The notes: generated by a model from the letters alone, not told the origin. Positions 42,887-51,178 are shown, counted from the first letter of the stretch. The stretch is 64,000 nt of DNA from Aminobacter aganoensis (GCF_014206975.1 NZ_JACHOU010000002.1:434001-498000); one strand, 5' to 3'. Numbers and translations are program-made.

Positions 42887-43938
42887 CCCTCAACGCAAAG
42901 GCTCTGGAAGCGGCGCTCGTCAAGATCATCGAAAACGCGCTTGTCGCTGTCCGGTTTGGTCAAGACCCGGTCGAAAATGAACGGCATCTGGCCAAAGTTG
43001 CGGCTCGGCAGTTCATGGGCTCCATCAAGTCCAACCCGGTGGCCTGGACGAACGTTTACAATCTCGACTTTGGCAGCCGGCAGATGGCCGCGATATGGCG
43101 CGAACCTCGCGCTGCTGACGGAGTTCTAGACTCCGTAGACGTTCCGCTCTTCGCCTCCGCTCTCGAAGCCCTTCCCCAGGCAGGGGTAACCGAGGAGATG
43201 GTCGAGACGTTCCGTCGCCCCGGCATGATGGTCTTTCTCGACGGGCGCAACGAACACGGCTCGCACGTCATCCCGTCACTGCCCACGAACATGGAAATTG
43301 ACGGCTGCGAAGGCGATATGCCCGAGTTTGCCGAAGAGATCATCAGTGCAGCAGAAGCTTTGGGCTTCGCGGTTGGGGACTGCGTCTGGACAGAATGGCT
43401 GTGGAATAAGCCCCAGATAGGAGACGAGGGCCGCGTCGAACTCGACGGATATTGGGAGTTCGTTCGGGTCAACCCCGTTGTTTCCCGAGCCCTTGCTGGT
43501 CAGCCTCTCGAAGCAGCCCTTTCCAGCCAGCGAGAAGAGGCGGTGCCGGTCGGGTGGAAGCTTGTCCCTGTCGAACCGACAGAGGCGATGTGCCGATCTG
43601 GAGAAAGCAGCAAAGGCGCCTCGTCTCCCGAGAGTTGGGTGGACGGCTCCTACACGCCAGAAAACGTCGAACTGATCTGGAAGGACATGCTCGCAGCGGC
43701 ACCAGCCTCTCCCGTCCCAGCAGATGCAGGAGAGCCGGCGATCAGGGCGCTGGAGACACAAACAGACAGGCTCATGGACCTGCTGTTCGGGCAGTACAAT
43801 CAGAACAGCAACTACCATTGCTGGGTTCCGACATCGAGAAAGGAGACCAGGCAAAAGCTCCTCGCCGCTCTCATGTCCATGTCGTCACATGGGGACGTGC
43901 TCATCCCCGCCACAAGCAAGGCGAAGGGGAGCGAATAG
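42883..43938 (+). CDS. Hypothetical multi-part early protein
   Basis: 351 residues made of several recognisable phage phrases: an N-terminal helical part, a middle (VDVPLFASALEALPQ) and a typical VPVGWKLVPVEPTEAM segment about residue 222, which occurs in many phage proteins, followed by a C-terminal helix with ETRQKLLAALMSMS. No catalytic motif. Possibly an assembly of exchangeable modules. Confidence 0.55.
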   Translation: MTLNAKALEAALVKIIENALVAVRFGQDPVENERHLAKVAARQFMGSIKSNPVAWTNVYNLDFGSRQMAAIWREPRAADGVLDSVDVPLFASALEALPQAGVTEEMVETFRRPGMMVFLDGRNEHGSHVIPSLPTNMEIDGCEGDMPEFAEEIISAAEALGFAVGDCVWTEWLWNKPQIGDEGRVELDGYWEFVRVNPVVSRALAGQPLEAALSSQREEAVPVGWKLVPVEPTEAMCRSGESSKGASSPESWVDGSYTPENVELIWKDMLAAAPASPVPADAGEPAIRALETQTDRLMDLLFGQYNQNSNYHCWVPTSRKETRQKLLAALMSMSSHGDVLIPATSKAKGSE

Positions 43939-44811
43939 ATGGCGTCCCCTTTTCTGTTGCCAGACGGCAACGTGCAGATTGCGTTCAGTGGCGGTCGCAC
44001 GTCAGGTCGCATGTTGCACGACATCATCCTGGCGAACCAGCCGTGGCCTGCCGATCGGGTGAAGGTCATCTTCACCAACACCGGCAAGGAACGTGAGGAA
44101 ACGTTGGAGTTCGTGCGGGATTGCAGCGTCCATTGGGACGTCGACATCATATGGCTTGAATATCGACTGCGCTGGACCGGCGGCCCTCATGACCCGAAGA
44201 ACAAGGTATTCGACACGAAGGCGCATAGCTTCGATGTTGTCACTTTCGAGACGGCCAGTCGCAACGGAGAGCCCTTCGAACAGCTCGTCCAATATTTCGG
44301 CTTTCTCCCCAACCGCGTTGCCGATTTTTGCTCGCACAACCTGAAGAGCCGCACCGCGCGGCGCTACTGTGTCGTTGAGGGGTGGGAACACTGGACCACG
44401 GCCATCGGCATGCGCTCCGATGAACCGCAGCGTATCCTGAAGAAGCAACCCAAGGAGCGCTACCGCGTCTGGTATCCGCTGAACGGAGCTGGCATCACAA
44501 AACCGGACGTGTCGCTGTTCTGGCTGCTTCAGCCGTTTGATCTGGCGCTCCTGGATGTCGACGGCGTGACCCCTTCAGGGAACTGCGATGGCTGCTTCAA
44601 GAAGTCCGAGCGCAAGCGTGCTGAGCTGGCCCGGAGCGAGTGGCACCGCGCCGAATGGTGGGCCGCCCTTGAGCGCCAGTACGGTGGCACCTTCGACAAA
44701 ACAACGTCGTGGGACGAACTGCGGGGCTACATCAACAGACAGGGCGATTGGCTCTTCCAAGACAACGATGCGTTATGCCAGCGCGACCAAGGGGAGTGCT
44801 CCCCATGGTGA
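43939..44811 (+). CDS. PP-loop ATPase, PAPS reductase-like
   Basis: 290 residues. PP-loop motif IAFSGGRTSGRMLHDIIL near residues 17-27, then VKVIFTNTGKEREETLEFVRD and IIWLEYRL. Cysteines in VADFCSHNLKSRTARRYC and GNCDGCFKKSER could bind metal or Fe-S. Phage members of this adenine-nucleotide alpha-hydrolase group are often labelled PAPS reductase; real substrates are mostly unknown. Relatives such as DndC, TtcA and TilS act on DNA or RNA, so nucleic-acid modification is one option. No partner desulfurase is seen nearby. Confidence 0.8.
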   Translation: MASPFLLPDGNVQIAFSGGRTSGRMLHDIILANQPWPADRVKVIFTNTGKEREETLEFVRDCSVHWDVDIIWLEYRLRWTGGPHDPKNKVFDTKAHSFDVVTFETASRNGEPFEQLVQYFGFLPNRVADFCSHNLKSRTARRYCVVEGWEHWTTAIGMRSDEPQRILKKQPKERYRVWYPLNGAGITKPDVSLFWLLQPFDLALLDVDGVTPSGNCDGCFKKSERKRAELARSEWHRAEWWAALERQYGGTFDKTTSWDELRGYINRQGDWLFQDNDALCQRDQGECSPW

Positions 44812-45131
44812 CGATGACGCCCGCCCCAACGGTCCGCTTTGACATCTTCATTGCCGGCGATCTCGCGCATGCAAAGCAGGTGTGCCGCGAACATTGCCTC
44901 GCCGTCGGCCTGTGCGTCACCGTCGAGCCCGTGGCTTACATCTATACGGGCGGCGAAGAAGCTGGCGTTCGTGTCGGATTAATCAACTATCCGCGCTTCC
45001 CTGCATCACCCGACGAGCTTCGGGACAAGGCCCGCGCTCTCGCCGGTCTTCTCATGGAGCGGCTTTGCCAACATTCCTATTCCATCGTCGGGCCTGAAAC
45101 GACTGAATGGTATTCGCGGAGGCCAGCATGA
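44805..45131 (+). CDS. Hypothetical protein
   Basis: 108 residues. FDIFIAGDLAHAKQVCREHCLAVGLCVTVEPVAYIYTGGEEAGVRVGLINYPRFP resembles a ferredoxin-like beta-alpha-beta fold and is a type known from alphaproteobacterial phages (CR..C...G.CVTV....Y.YTGG.E.GV..GLI.YPRFP). Overlaps the PP-loop gene by seven bases, so coupled. Possibly an accessory of that enzyme. Confidence 0.6.
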   Translation: MVTMTPAPTVRFDIFIAGDLAHAKQVCREHCLAVGLCVTVEPVAYIYTGGEEAGVRVGLINYPRFPASPDELRDKARALAGLLMERLCQHSYSIVGPETTEWYSRRPA

Positions 45132-45571
45132 CCGCCCCTGACCAAGTGGAGAGGCTGCGCGGGCTTATCGAGCGCGTCGAAGCCGGGGAGATCAAAGCCC
45201 TCAGCATCAAGCAGCCGTATCCTCATCACATCTTCCATGACGGCAAGGATGTCGAGAACCGCGACTGGCCGACGAAGGGCCGGGGCTGGATCATTATCCA
45301 TGCCGGCGTCTCCAAGTCAGAGCTGGACATGGACGAGCCCCGCGAACGCGAGATGCCCCGTGGTGGTGTGGTCGGCATGGCGCGTATCGTGGATTGCGTC
45401 ACTGAGATGGATAGCCGGTGGTTCTTTGGCCGGTACGGGTTCGTTCTTCGCGATGCCTTTCCTCTGCCGCTGATCCCATGCCGTGGGCAACTCGGCTTCT
45501 TCCGCCTCGAGCCAGACACGTGCACGGCAGTCGCCTCAACCCTCCGCGCCCTTCAGGAGCAAAGCAAATGA
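45128..45571 (+). CDS. ASCH-domain protein
   Basis: 147 residues. IKALSIKQPYPHHIFHDGKDVENRDW, then GWIIIHAGVSKSE and GGVVGMARIVDCVTEMDSRWFFGRYGFVLRDAF: the ASCH pattern (ALSI.QPWA..I..G.K..ENR.W....G...IHA......GAI.G...V..C). ASCH domains are PUA-like and bind RNA or modified nucleotides. Short N-terminal helix added. Next to the PP-loop gene pair. Confidence 0.82.
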   Translation: MTAPDQVERLRGLIERVEAGEIKALSIKQPYPHHIFHDGKDVENRDWPTKGRGWIIIHAGVSKSELDMDEPREREMPRGGVVGMARIVDCVTEMDSRWFFGRYGFVLRDAFPLPLIPCRGQLGFFRLEPDTCTAVASTLRALQEQSK

Positions 45572-45798
45572 AGCTGACGTCGAAACAGCGCGAGTTTCTG
45601 ATACGTGCGCGGCGCGACACACACGCCGACGGCAGCGGGTCGGGGGCGAGGCCCCATGATCGACGCGAGATCTTTACCGCCACAACACTGCACCGGAAGG
45701 GCTTGGTGACGCTCCCGGCGGCATGGACTTTGTTTTCTGGCTGCCGCATCACCGAAGCCGGTCGCGCTCTTATCTCGAAGGAGCAGGACAATGGCTGA
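45568..45798 (+). CDS. Small winged-helix-like protein
   Basis: 76 residues from ATG 45568. LTSKQREFLIRARRDTH, then TLHRKGLVTLP and GCRITEAGRALI: helix, helix, wing order (L...Q...L...........T...L..KGLV......L.T..G). Stop overlaps the next gene. DNA-binding function likely but unproven. Confidence 0.58.
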   Translation: MKLTSKQREFLIRARRDTHADGSGSGARPHDRREIFTATTLHRKGLVTLPAAWTLFSGCRITEAGRALISKEQDNG

Positions 45799-46129
45799 CA
45801 TCGCGAACAGGCTGCGTGAAGGCGTGCGCTGGAGTGGTGCGCATCCTATCGCCGGAGACATAGACGACGCCGATACGGTCATGACCGAAGCAGCCGATGC
45901 CCTCGACGCCAAGGACAAGCGGATAGCCGAACTGGAGGCGGCGCTGCTCATGCACCCCATGGCCGAGCGGATCGCCGATCTGCCCGACTTCATGGTCGCG
46001 CTGTCGGACTGGGGCTGTGTCGACCCCGGCGAGCAGGCTGACACAATCACCAAGTTCCTGAATTCGACCGTCGGGCTGCGCGAGTACCTGGAGGATCAAA
46101 CACAAGCAGGAGGCCGCGATGGCAACTGA
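45791..46129 (+). CDS. Hypothetical protein
   Basis: 112 residues: MADIANRLREGVRWSG, then EAADALDAKDKRIAELEAALL, the widespread phage phrase A...A..I..LEAAL; ends LREYLEDQTQAGGRDGN. Helical. Function unknown. Confidence 0.55.
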   Translation: MADIANRLREGVRWSGAHPIAGDIDDADTVMTEAADALDAKDKRIAELEAALLMHPMAERIADLPDFMVALSDWGCVDPGEQADTITKFLNSTVGLREYLEDQTQAGGRDGN

Positions 46130-46331
46130 ATGCATCCACCTCCTGCGCTCAGATTTCGATGAACGCACGCTCCTTTGCGAATGGCCGGACCAGCATCCTG
46201 AGCGCTTCGAAAACGCACCGATGTGGCTCCTGAAGCTCGTCGGATCAGGGTTGTGCGTTCGCCCTGAGGTCGACTGCGTGAAGTGCCCGGCGTTCCGTCC
46301 CTCTTCCCCATCAGGTGATGCAAATGGGTGA
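46119..46331 (+). CDS. Small Cys-containing protein
   Basis: 70 residues, MATECIHLLRSDFDERTLLCEWPDQ..., with DCVKCPAF near the end, so four Cys that could hold a metal. Type with PE.....P.WL.......V.PE.DC..C..F seen in phages. Overlaps neighbours on both sides. Confidence 0.5.
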   Translation: MATECIHLLRSDFDERTLLCEWPDQHPERFENAPMWLLKLVGSGLCVRPEVDCVKCPAFRPSSPSGDANG

Positions 46332-46512
46332 AACGCTTGCTCGTCTGCTTGGTGGCCGGCCTATGATGTGCGAGGGCTTTGCCTTCACCGACCTCGTTTC
46401 GGGCCGCTCCGTCTACTACTGGCGTGACAGGTTAGGCCGCCCATGGCTGGCAGAAAGCGCTTGGGCGTCATTCCGTGTCCGCCCCTCACCCGACGGTGAA
46501 GCTCATGGATAG
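46318..46512 (+). CDS. Small hypothetical protein
   Basis: 64 residues; ATG at 46318 or 46324. Has CEGFAFTDLVSGRSVYYWRDRLGRPWLAE, a beta-hairpin-rich pattern (F.D.V.G..V....D..GR.W.A......FR). Not recognised. Overlaps the neighbours. Confidence 0.5.
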   Translation: MQMGETLARLLGGRPMMCEGFAFTDLVSGRSVYYWRDRLGRPWLAESAWASFRVRPSPDGEAHG

Positions 46513-46735
46513 GCGGACGCCGGAGCAGATCATCGGATCTGATGCCTTGATGCAGCTCGTCTTCGAGGGCTACGAGGTCGTGCCAGCAGTTGCGACACCG
46601 CAGATGCTCGCCGCTGGCTGGCAGCAACTCAAGCGCGCTCACCTGCCGCGCCTTGGCCCTGGTCCCGGCCTCGTTGAGGCATATGCAGCCATGCTCGCAG
46701 CCGCCCCTGTATCTGCACAGAAGGATAAGGCATGA
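46505..46735 (+). CDS. Hypothetical phage protein
   Basis: 76 residues: DALMQLVFEGYEVVPAVATPQMLAAGWQQLKR and YAAMLAAAPVS. The sequence ..TP.M..AG.............AAMLAA.P is very common in phage early operons. Function unknown. Stop overlaps the excisionase start (ATGA). Confidence 0.6.
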   Translation: MDRRTPEQIIGSDALMQLVFEGYEVVPAVATPQMLAAGWQQLKRAHLPRLGPGPGLVEAYAAMLAAAPVSAQKDKA

Positions 46736-47184
46736 CGCGGGCTCTGCGACAGCATGTGGAAGTCGGGGATAAACTGCCGGCAGAAGTGGCCGTTGATGCC
46801 CCGTTGCGCCTCGATGTGGCTGCCAGGCTCGCTTTCCCCGACGGCTCAATGGGTCCGGCAGGCTTGCGGAAGGAGCGAGACGCGGGCAGGTTGGCAACCG
46901 AAATGATCGCTGGCAAGGAGTATGTCACCTTGGCAGAGATCGCGGCTATGAGGGAACGATGTCGAGGACTTCGAAAGGCGCGCGCCTCGTCTGGCGGGAC
47001 GAAAGCCGGAAAGCCAACGGCTCCCTACGCAACAAGGCCGGCTGGTTCATCCGCGACGGGCAATCCTTCATCAGCGCTTGCGGCGGCACTGGCGACCGCG
47101 AACGCGCTGAAAAAGCGCTCGCAGAACACATCACCGAAAAATACCGGCCGGCCCGCGAGCGCGGACGTGATCCCCATCAAGTAG
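46732..47184 (+). CDS. xis: Excisionase-like protein overlapping integrase
   Basis: 150 residues. APLRLDVAARLAFPDGSMGPAGLRKERDAGRL..EMIAGKEYVTLAEIAAMRERCR is a winged-helix, Xis/AlpA-like pattern (sequence of helix, recognition helix, then a TT...I..M wing). The C-terminal tail (LATANALKKRSQNTSPKNTG, ending VIPIK) fits the type found before integrases in rhizobial phages. The last 226 bases are shared with the integrase gene in another frame. Xis directs excision; position and size fit. Confidence 0.7.
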   Translation: MTRALRQHVEVGDKLPAEVAVDAPLRLDVAARLAFPDGSMGPAGLRKERDAGRLATEMIAGKEYVTLAEIAAMRERCRGLRKARASSGGTKAGKPTAPYATRPAGSSATGNPSSALAAALATANALKKRSQNTSPKNTGRPASADVIPIK

Positions 47185-48209
47185 GCGTCGCGGACGTCGT
47201 GAACGTCTACATGCAGGACGTCGTGCCAACTCATGCATCGCCGTCGGAGGCCGCAAGCCGCTTGGTGGCTATCCTTGGCTTCTTCGGCGGCGACATGCTG
47301 TCGGATGTCAATGGGCAGCGATGCCGCGACTATGTCGACCAGAACCCAAAGAAGGCGGCAGCGCGCCGCCAGCTCGAAGATCTGCGGGCTGCCATCAACC
47401 ATTATTGCGCTGAGGGCTACGTCACCACAGCCCCCAAGATCACGCTTCCAAAGAAGCCCATTGCACGCCACAGGTGGCTGACACGACAAGAGGCTGCCCG
47501 GCTTCTGCTCGCAGCCTGGCGCATGCGTCAGACATGGAAGGGCGAGGAAAGCGACCGCCGCACTGGCCGCCATGTGGCCCGCTTCATGCTGACGGGCCTC
47601 TACACCGGGACTAGATCCGGCGCGGTATGCGGGGCTGCGATGCGACCGACCGAAGGGCAAGGCTTCGTCGACCTCGCCCGCGGCGTCTTCTTTCGCCGAG
47701 CACAGGACGCAGTCGAAACCAAGAAGCGCCAACCAGCCGTTCGCTTGCCCGATCGCCTTGTCGCCCACATGCGTCGGTGGGCAACAACGCCGCTCGAGAT
47801 GAAGACCCGAGGGCGCAGCAAGAGCCAGATCGTTGGCCGCATGATCGCGCATGACTACGTTGTGGAATGGAACGGAAAGCCTGTCCTGTCGATCAAGAAG
47901 GCCTTCAAGTCGGCCGTCGAGGCTGCGGGGCTCGGCTGGTACGAAATGGCAATCGGGAAAGATGGCAAGCCGAAGCGTGTCTTCAAGACCGACGTCACAC
48001 CCCACACGCTGCGGCACACCGCGGCAACATGGCTGATGCAGAACGGCACCGAGCTATCCCTGGCGGCCAGCTACCTCGGAATGACCGAGCAGGTTTTGCG
48101 TGACACCTATTGGCACCACCATCCTGATTTTCAGGCCAAGGCCGCCGCCCTGATCACCGCCAAATCGCCGGAGATGAGGGTCAAGAGCAACGTCGTCAGG
48201 ATGCCCTGA
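46959..48209 (+). CDS. int: Tyrosine-type phage integrase
   Basis: 416 residues. N-terminal arm part (RNKAGWFIRDGQSFISACG), core-binding part about 75-160 (VVNVYMQDVVPTH), catalytic domain with R219 (GLYTGTRSGAV), H349 and R352 (TPHTLRHTAATW) and nucleophile Y384 (RDTYWHHHPD). It catalyses site-specific recombination between phage and host attachment sites. The gene ends 117 bases before the tRNA-Pro fragment, the likely attachment site, and starts inside the excisionase gene. Confidence 0.95.
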   Translation: MSRTSKGARLVWRDESRKANGSLRNKAGWFIRDGQSFISACGGTGDRERAEKALAEHITEKYRPARERGRDPHQVGVADVVNVYMQDVVPTHASPSEAASRLVAILGFFGGDMLSDVNGQRCRDYVDQNPKKAAARRQLEDLRAAINHYCAEGYVTTAPKITLPKKPIARHRWLTRQEAARLLLAAWRMRQTWKGEESDRRTGRHVARFMLTGLYTGTRSGAVCGAAMRPTEGQGFVDLARGVFFRRAQDAVETKKRQPAVRLPDRLVAHMRRWATTPLEMKTRGRSKSQIVGRMIAHDYVVEWNGKPVLSIKKAFKSAVEAAGLGWYEMAIGKDGKPKRVFKTDVTPHTLRHTAATWLMQNGTELSLAASYLGMTEQVLRDTYWHHHPDFQAKAAALITAKSPEMRVKSNVVRMP

Positions 48210-48326
48210 CCGCCCCACAGCTACCCCACAGAAACCTCACAGGAACAGCGGAAATAAACAGGAACATTCAGAGTCAGGAAGAACGGGAAAGGCCGGAATT
48301 CTGCGGTTTTTCTGGCGGCCATACTT

Positions 48327-48372
48327 GTTCGGGACGATGGGGTCGCAGGTTCAAATCCTGCCACTCCGACCA
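48327..48372 (+). other. attR: Attachment site core: 3' part of tRNA-Pro(CGG)
   Basis: 46 bases from the anticodon loop (GTTCGGGAC with CGG) through GATGGGGTC, T-arm GCAGG-TTCAAAT-CCTGC, acceptor 3' strand CACTCCG, discriminator A and CCA. The matching 5' acceptor CGGAGTG, D arm and 5' anticodon stem are missing upstream, so this is a duplicated tRNA end. It marks the phage/host junction. Whether to name it attL or attR depends on convention; the other copy with the whole tRNA should lie left of the window. Confidence 0.88.
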
Positions 48373-48786
48373 GAAAAAAATCCCGACATCACGATCTGCA
48401 AAGCCTTGGCGGCACACCCGCCGGCGCATGCGCGCCACAACTGGGCGCCACCCGTCGCTTTCGCCTGCCACTCGCCACAAGCAAGCCACCATGTCCTGCC
48501 TGCATCGATACAGATGCCGCCGTTGCAGGCAATCCGTTGTTTGGCCAATCAGGCGCGTCTTCTTGAAACCTTCCCACACAACCCAATAGCACAACTCAAT
48601 TCACGCAATGATTGTAGAAGAATTTATATGGATTGTTGGGATATGATACAGTCTTTCTTGAGCATCAGCTACCATCAGTCATCACATTAGCAAATCAATA
48701 ATCTTCTATGTGCAATCTGCTGCTGATCTTGAGCGTCTCCACAGGGTGATGTGAATAGATCTTGGCTATCGCCAAACAGGTGGCAT
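48373..48786. other. AT-rich intergenic stretch after prophage
   Basis: About 410 bases, AT-richer than its surroundings, beginning with a GAAAAAAA run after the tRNA end. No convincing gene. An open frame at 48325-48690 runs through the tRNA piece and has no protein character. Regulatory sites for the TadE-like gene may lie here; none was defined. Confidence 0.6.
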
Positions 48787-49401
48787 ATGGAATATCATAA
48801 TTACTTTGCATACAAACAATGTTCTCGTGACATTCAGGCCTCGCAAAGACGCACGAAGCGGTGTTTGTGGCGCACGTCTCGCCTGCGCGGCAAAGTGGGT
48901 GCAGACGGTTCCAAGCCCTTCACCGAACGGATCGGCCTGAAGGCCAGGCAGGACAAGTCGCTGTCCCGCACCCGGCCACCTGATCGGCAGACCATCATTC
49001 GAGACCAATCCGGCACTTCGGCAATCGAATTTGCAATCGTCGCCCCGGTCTTCATCCTCTTGGTATTCGGGATGATCGCCTACGGCATCTATTTCGGCGC
49101 ACTGCATTCCGTCCAGCAGATGGCAGCCGACGCAGCCCGCACCGCAATTGCGGGTCTTGACGAGAACGAGCGCAAGACACTTGCGCAACGCTACATCGAT
49201 CTCAACGCGGACGGTTACGTCTTCATCGACAGGAAAAAGCTCGTCGTCGAGGTCAAGGACAGCGACAAGGACAGCGAGCAGTTCGTCGTTTCGCTGCGGT
49301 ACGACGCCAGCCAGCTTCCGATCTGGAACCTGCTGCCGATGCTGCCGCTACCGGAAAAGACCATCTCTCGTTCTTCGACAATTCGGGTGGGGGGCATCTG
49401 A
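48787..49401 (+). CDS. TadE-like pilus-assembly protein
   Basis: 204 residues if started at ATG 48787 (AGGTGG five bases ahead); GTG 48751 is an alternative, and the true start could be later because residues 1-75 are basic and unlike the family. From about residue 76, RDQSGTSAIEFAIVAPVFILLVFGMIAYG is the TadE signature: G.A.VEFA...P....... membrane helix, then GALHSVQQMAADAARTAIAG. TadE/TadF are minor pseudopilins of Flp pili. Followed directly by the TadG-like gene; no other tad genes are nearby. Confidence 0.8.
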   Translation: MEYHNYFAYKQCSRDIQASQRRTKRCLWRTSRLRGKVGADGSKPFTERIGLKARQDKSLSRTRPPDRQTIIRDQSGTSAIEFAIVAPVFILLVFGMIAYGIYFGALHSVQQMAADAARTAIAGLDENERKTLAQRYIDLNADGYVFIDRKKLVVEVKDSDKDSEQFVVSLRYDASQLPIWNLLPMLPLPEKTISRSSTIRVGGI

Positions 49402-51165
49402 ATGCGCACGAGCATCATGCAGAAGCTTCACAGCTTCCGACGTTCGACCAGGGGCAACTTTGCGACGATGTTCGCCCTGAGCCTGCCGATCGGCATTGCG
49501 GCGGCGGCATTTGCCGTCGACGAAGGCGCGCTCTACGTCGAACGCCGCGAAGCGCAATCGATCACCGACCTGGCCGCGATCTACGCCGCGGCCAACATCG
49601 CCAAGGCCGATGCTGCGGTGCTCAAGGTTTTCGCCAACAACGGCCAGGGCGGCGTGTCCCTGTCCGGTTCTTTCGACGTCCAGCCGGCGGCGGTCGGCTA
49701 TAGGGAAGTCCGGGTCGAGAAGGGCCGCTACACGCCCGACGCGCTGGTCGAGGCAGACAAGCGGTTCGTCGTCGATGCGACGCCTTACAATGCGGTGCGC
49801 GTCACCTACCGCAAGGACGGGACCACCTACTTCGCCAATCTTGTCACCGGCCAACGCAACATCGTCACCTCGGCGGTCGCCAGCGCGCCCGCGGAAGCGG
49901 CATTTTCCATCGGCTCTCGCCTTGCCAGCGTCAACACGCAGCAAAGCGCCCTGCTCAATCCGCTTCTGGGCGGACTTTTGGGAACCAACCTGTCCCTGGC
50001 GGCGATGGACTACAACGCCCTGCTGGCGACGGACGTGAACGCCCTGCAGTTCGTCGATGCCCTGGCGACCGAAATCAAGGTCAGCGCCGGCACCTACAAT
50101 GACGTGCTGAAAGCCGAAGCCACCGTCGGCCAGATCGTGTCGGCGCTGGCGGCCACGACCAAGGACAAGGATGCCGACGTGGCCCTTGCCAAGCTGCTCG
50201 GCGCCAAGCTGCCCGTGACGCTGAAAGTGCCGTTGTCGCACTTCATCGACCTGGGTCAGGTCGGCAAGCTGGCCCTGGGCCACGGCGCGTCGGCATTCGA
50301 CGCCAAGGTCGGCCTGATGGAACTGATCGGCGCTGCCGCGGCAATCGCCAACGGCAAGAACCAGGTCGCGGCCAACATCGGTGCCGGCGTCCCCGGCCTG
50401 CTGTCGGTCAAGCTGGACCTGGCAATCGGCGAGCCGCCGCAAGGCGGCACCTGGTTTGCGATCGGCGAGGCAGGCAAGATCGTCCGCACCGCCCAGACGC
50501 GCCTGCAGATCGAAGCGACGGTCGGCGGCGCCGGCGGATTGCTCGGCGGCGTGCTTGGCGCCTCCATCAAGCTGCCCGTCTATGTCGAATTGGCCTATGC
50601 CGAGGGCCAGCTCAAGAGCGTCTCCTGCCCGACTGGAAAGCCGGCCAGCGCAATCGTCAACGTGGCCGCCAAGCCCGGCATCGCCGAGGTCTGGCTGGGC
50701 CAGGTCAATCCGGCCGATCTCCGTGTCTTCACCAAGGAACCGACGGTCCAGCCCGCGGAGTTGGTCAACGTCAATGCCGTCGGCCTGATCAAGGTCGAGG
50801 TCAACGGCAGCGCGAATGTCGACATCGGCAACACCACGCCCAAGACGCTCGCCTTCAACAAGAACGACATCGACGACCGCACCATCAAGTCGGTGTCTTC
50901 CAGCAACCTCACGCAGTCGCTGACCAGTTCGCTGATCAAGAACCTGACGCTCAGTGCCGATGTAAGATTGCTGGGCCTGGGGATCGGTATCCTCTTGCCC
51001 TCCGAGGCCGCGGTCAAGAACGCCGTCGCAAACCTGTTGTCGAGCGTCACGGCCCCGGTCGACGGCCTGGTTTTCAACGTCCTTGCGCTGCTGGGCGTCA
51101 AGGTCGGCGAGGCCGACATCCGCGTCCACGGCGTGTCCTGCGGCCGCTCGGTGCTGGTTCTGTAG
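49402..51165 (+). CDS. TadG-like protein
   Basis: 587 residues, starting one codon-space after the TadE-like stop. N-terminal TadG signature RRSTRGNFATMFALSLPIGIAAAAFAVDEGALYVERREAQ (G..A..FAL.LP......G.AVD.......R...Q..AD.AALA). The rest has no von Willebrand A domain visible and is Ala/Val/Leu-rich with repeated beta/helix stretches, so it is longer than and unlike classic TadG in its C-terminal part. Probably an exported protein tethered by its N-terminal helix. Ends with two Cys. Confidence 0.72.
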   Translation: MRTSIMQKLHSFRRSTRGNFATMFALSLPIGIAAAAFAVDEGALYVERREAQSITDLAAIYAAANIAKADAAVLKVFANNGQGGVSLSGSFDVQPAAVGYREVRVEKGRYTPDALVEADKRFVVDATPYNAVRVTYRKDGTTYFANLVTGQRNIVTSAVASAPAEAAFSIGSRLASVNTQQSALLNPLLGGLLGTNLSLAAMDYNALLATDVNALQFVDALATEIKVSAGTYNDVLKAEATVGQIVSALAATTKDKDADVALAKLLGAKLPVTLKVPLSHFIDLGQVGKLALGHGASAFDAKVGLMELIGAAAAIANGKNQVAANIGAGVPGLLSVKLDLAIGEPPQGGTWFAIGEAGKIVRTAQTRLQIEATVGGAGGLLGGVLGASIKLPVYVELAYAEGQLKSVSCPTGKPASAIVNVAAKPGIAEVWLGQVNPADLRVFTKEPTVQPAELVNVNAVGLIKVEVNGSANVDIGNTTPKTLAFNKNDIDDRTIKSVSSSNLTQSLTSSLIKNLTLSADVRLLGLGIGILLPSEAAVKNAVANLLSSVTAPVDGLVFNVLALLGVKVGEADIRVHGVSCGRSVLVL

Positions 51166-51178
51166 CCAGAGGAGCAAA

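Larger units (their letters stand above)
1..48372. mobile_element. Short-tailed temperate prophage, left end outside window
   Basis: A continuous block of phage genes: virion genes on the minus strand (about 0.3-20.3 kb), leftward early genes (20.3-33.6 kb), an immunity region (33.3-34.9 kb) and a rightward early operon ending in integrase (34.9-48.2 kb). The right boundary is a tRNA-Pro 3' fragment. The gene order small terminase, large terminase, portal, scaffold, coat, adaptor, tail tube-like protein resembles P22-like podoviruses. The left attachment site and the intact tRNA are not in the window. All key genes seen are open except that the large terminase is in two pieces, so the element may be functional; this is inference. 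Confidence 0.93.

Noticed and set aside
48300-48372. Complete tRNA gene
   Set aside because: No 5' acceptor strand, D arm or matching 5' anticodon stem upstream; only the 3' part is present.
1-48372. Lysis genes (holin, endolysin, spanin)
   Set aside because: No lysozyme, amidase or spanin motifs found; the two tiny membrane peptides are not enough to call a holin. May lie left of the window.
49348-51177. 609-codon minus-strand frame over the TadG-like gene
   Set aside because: Antisense shadow rich in Gly/Asp/Arg; the plus frame has a signature and coupled start.
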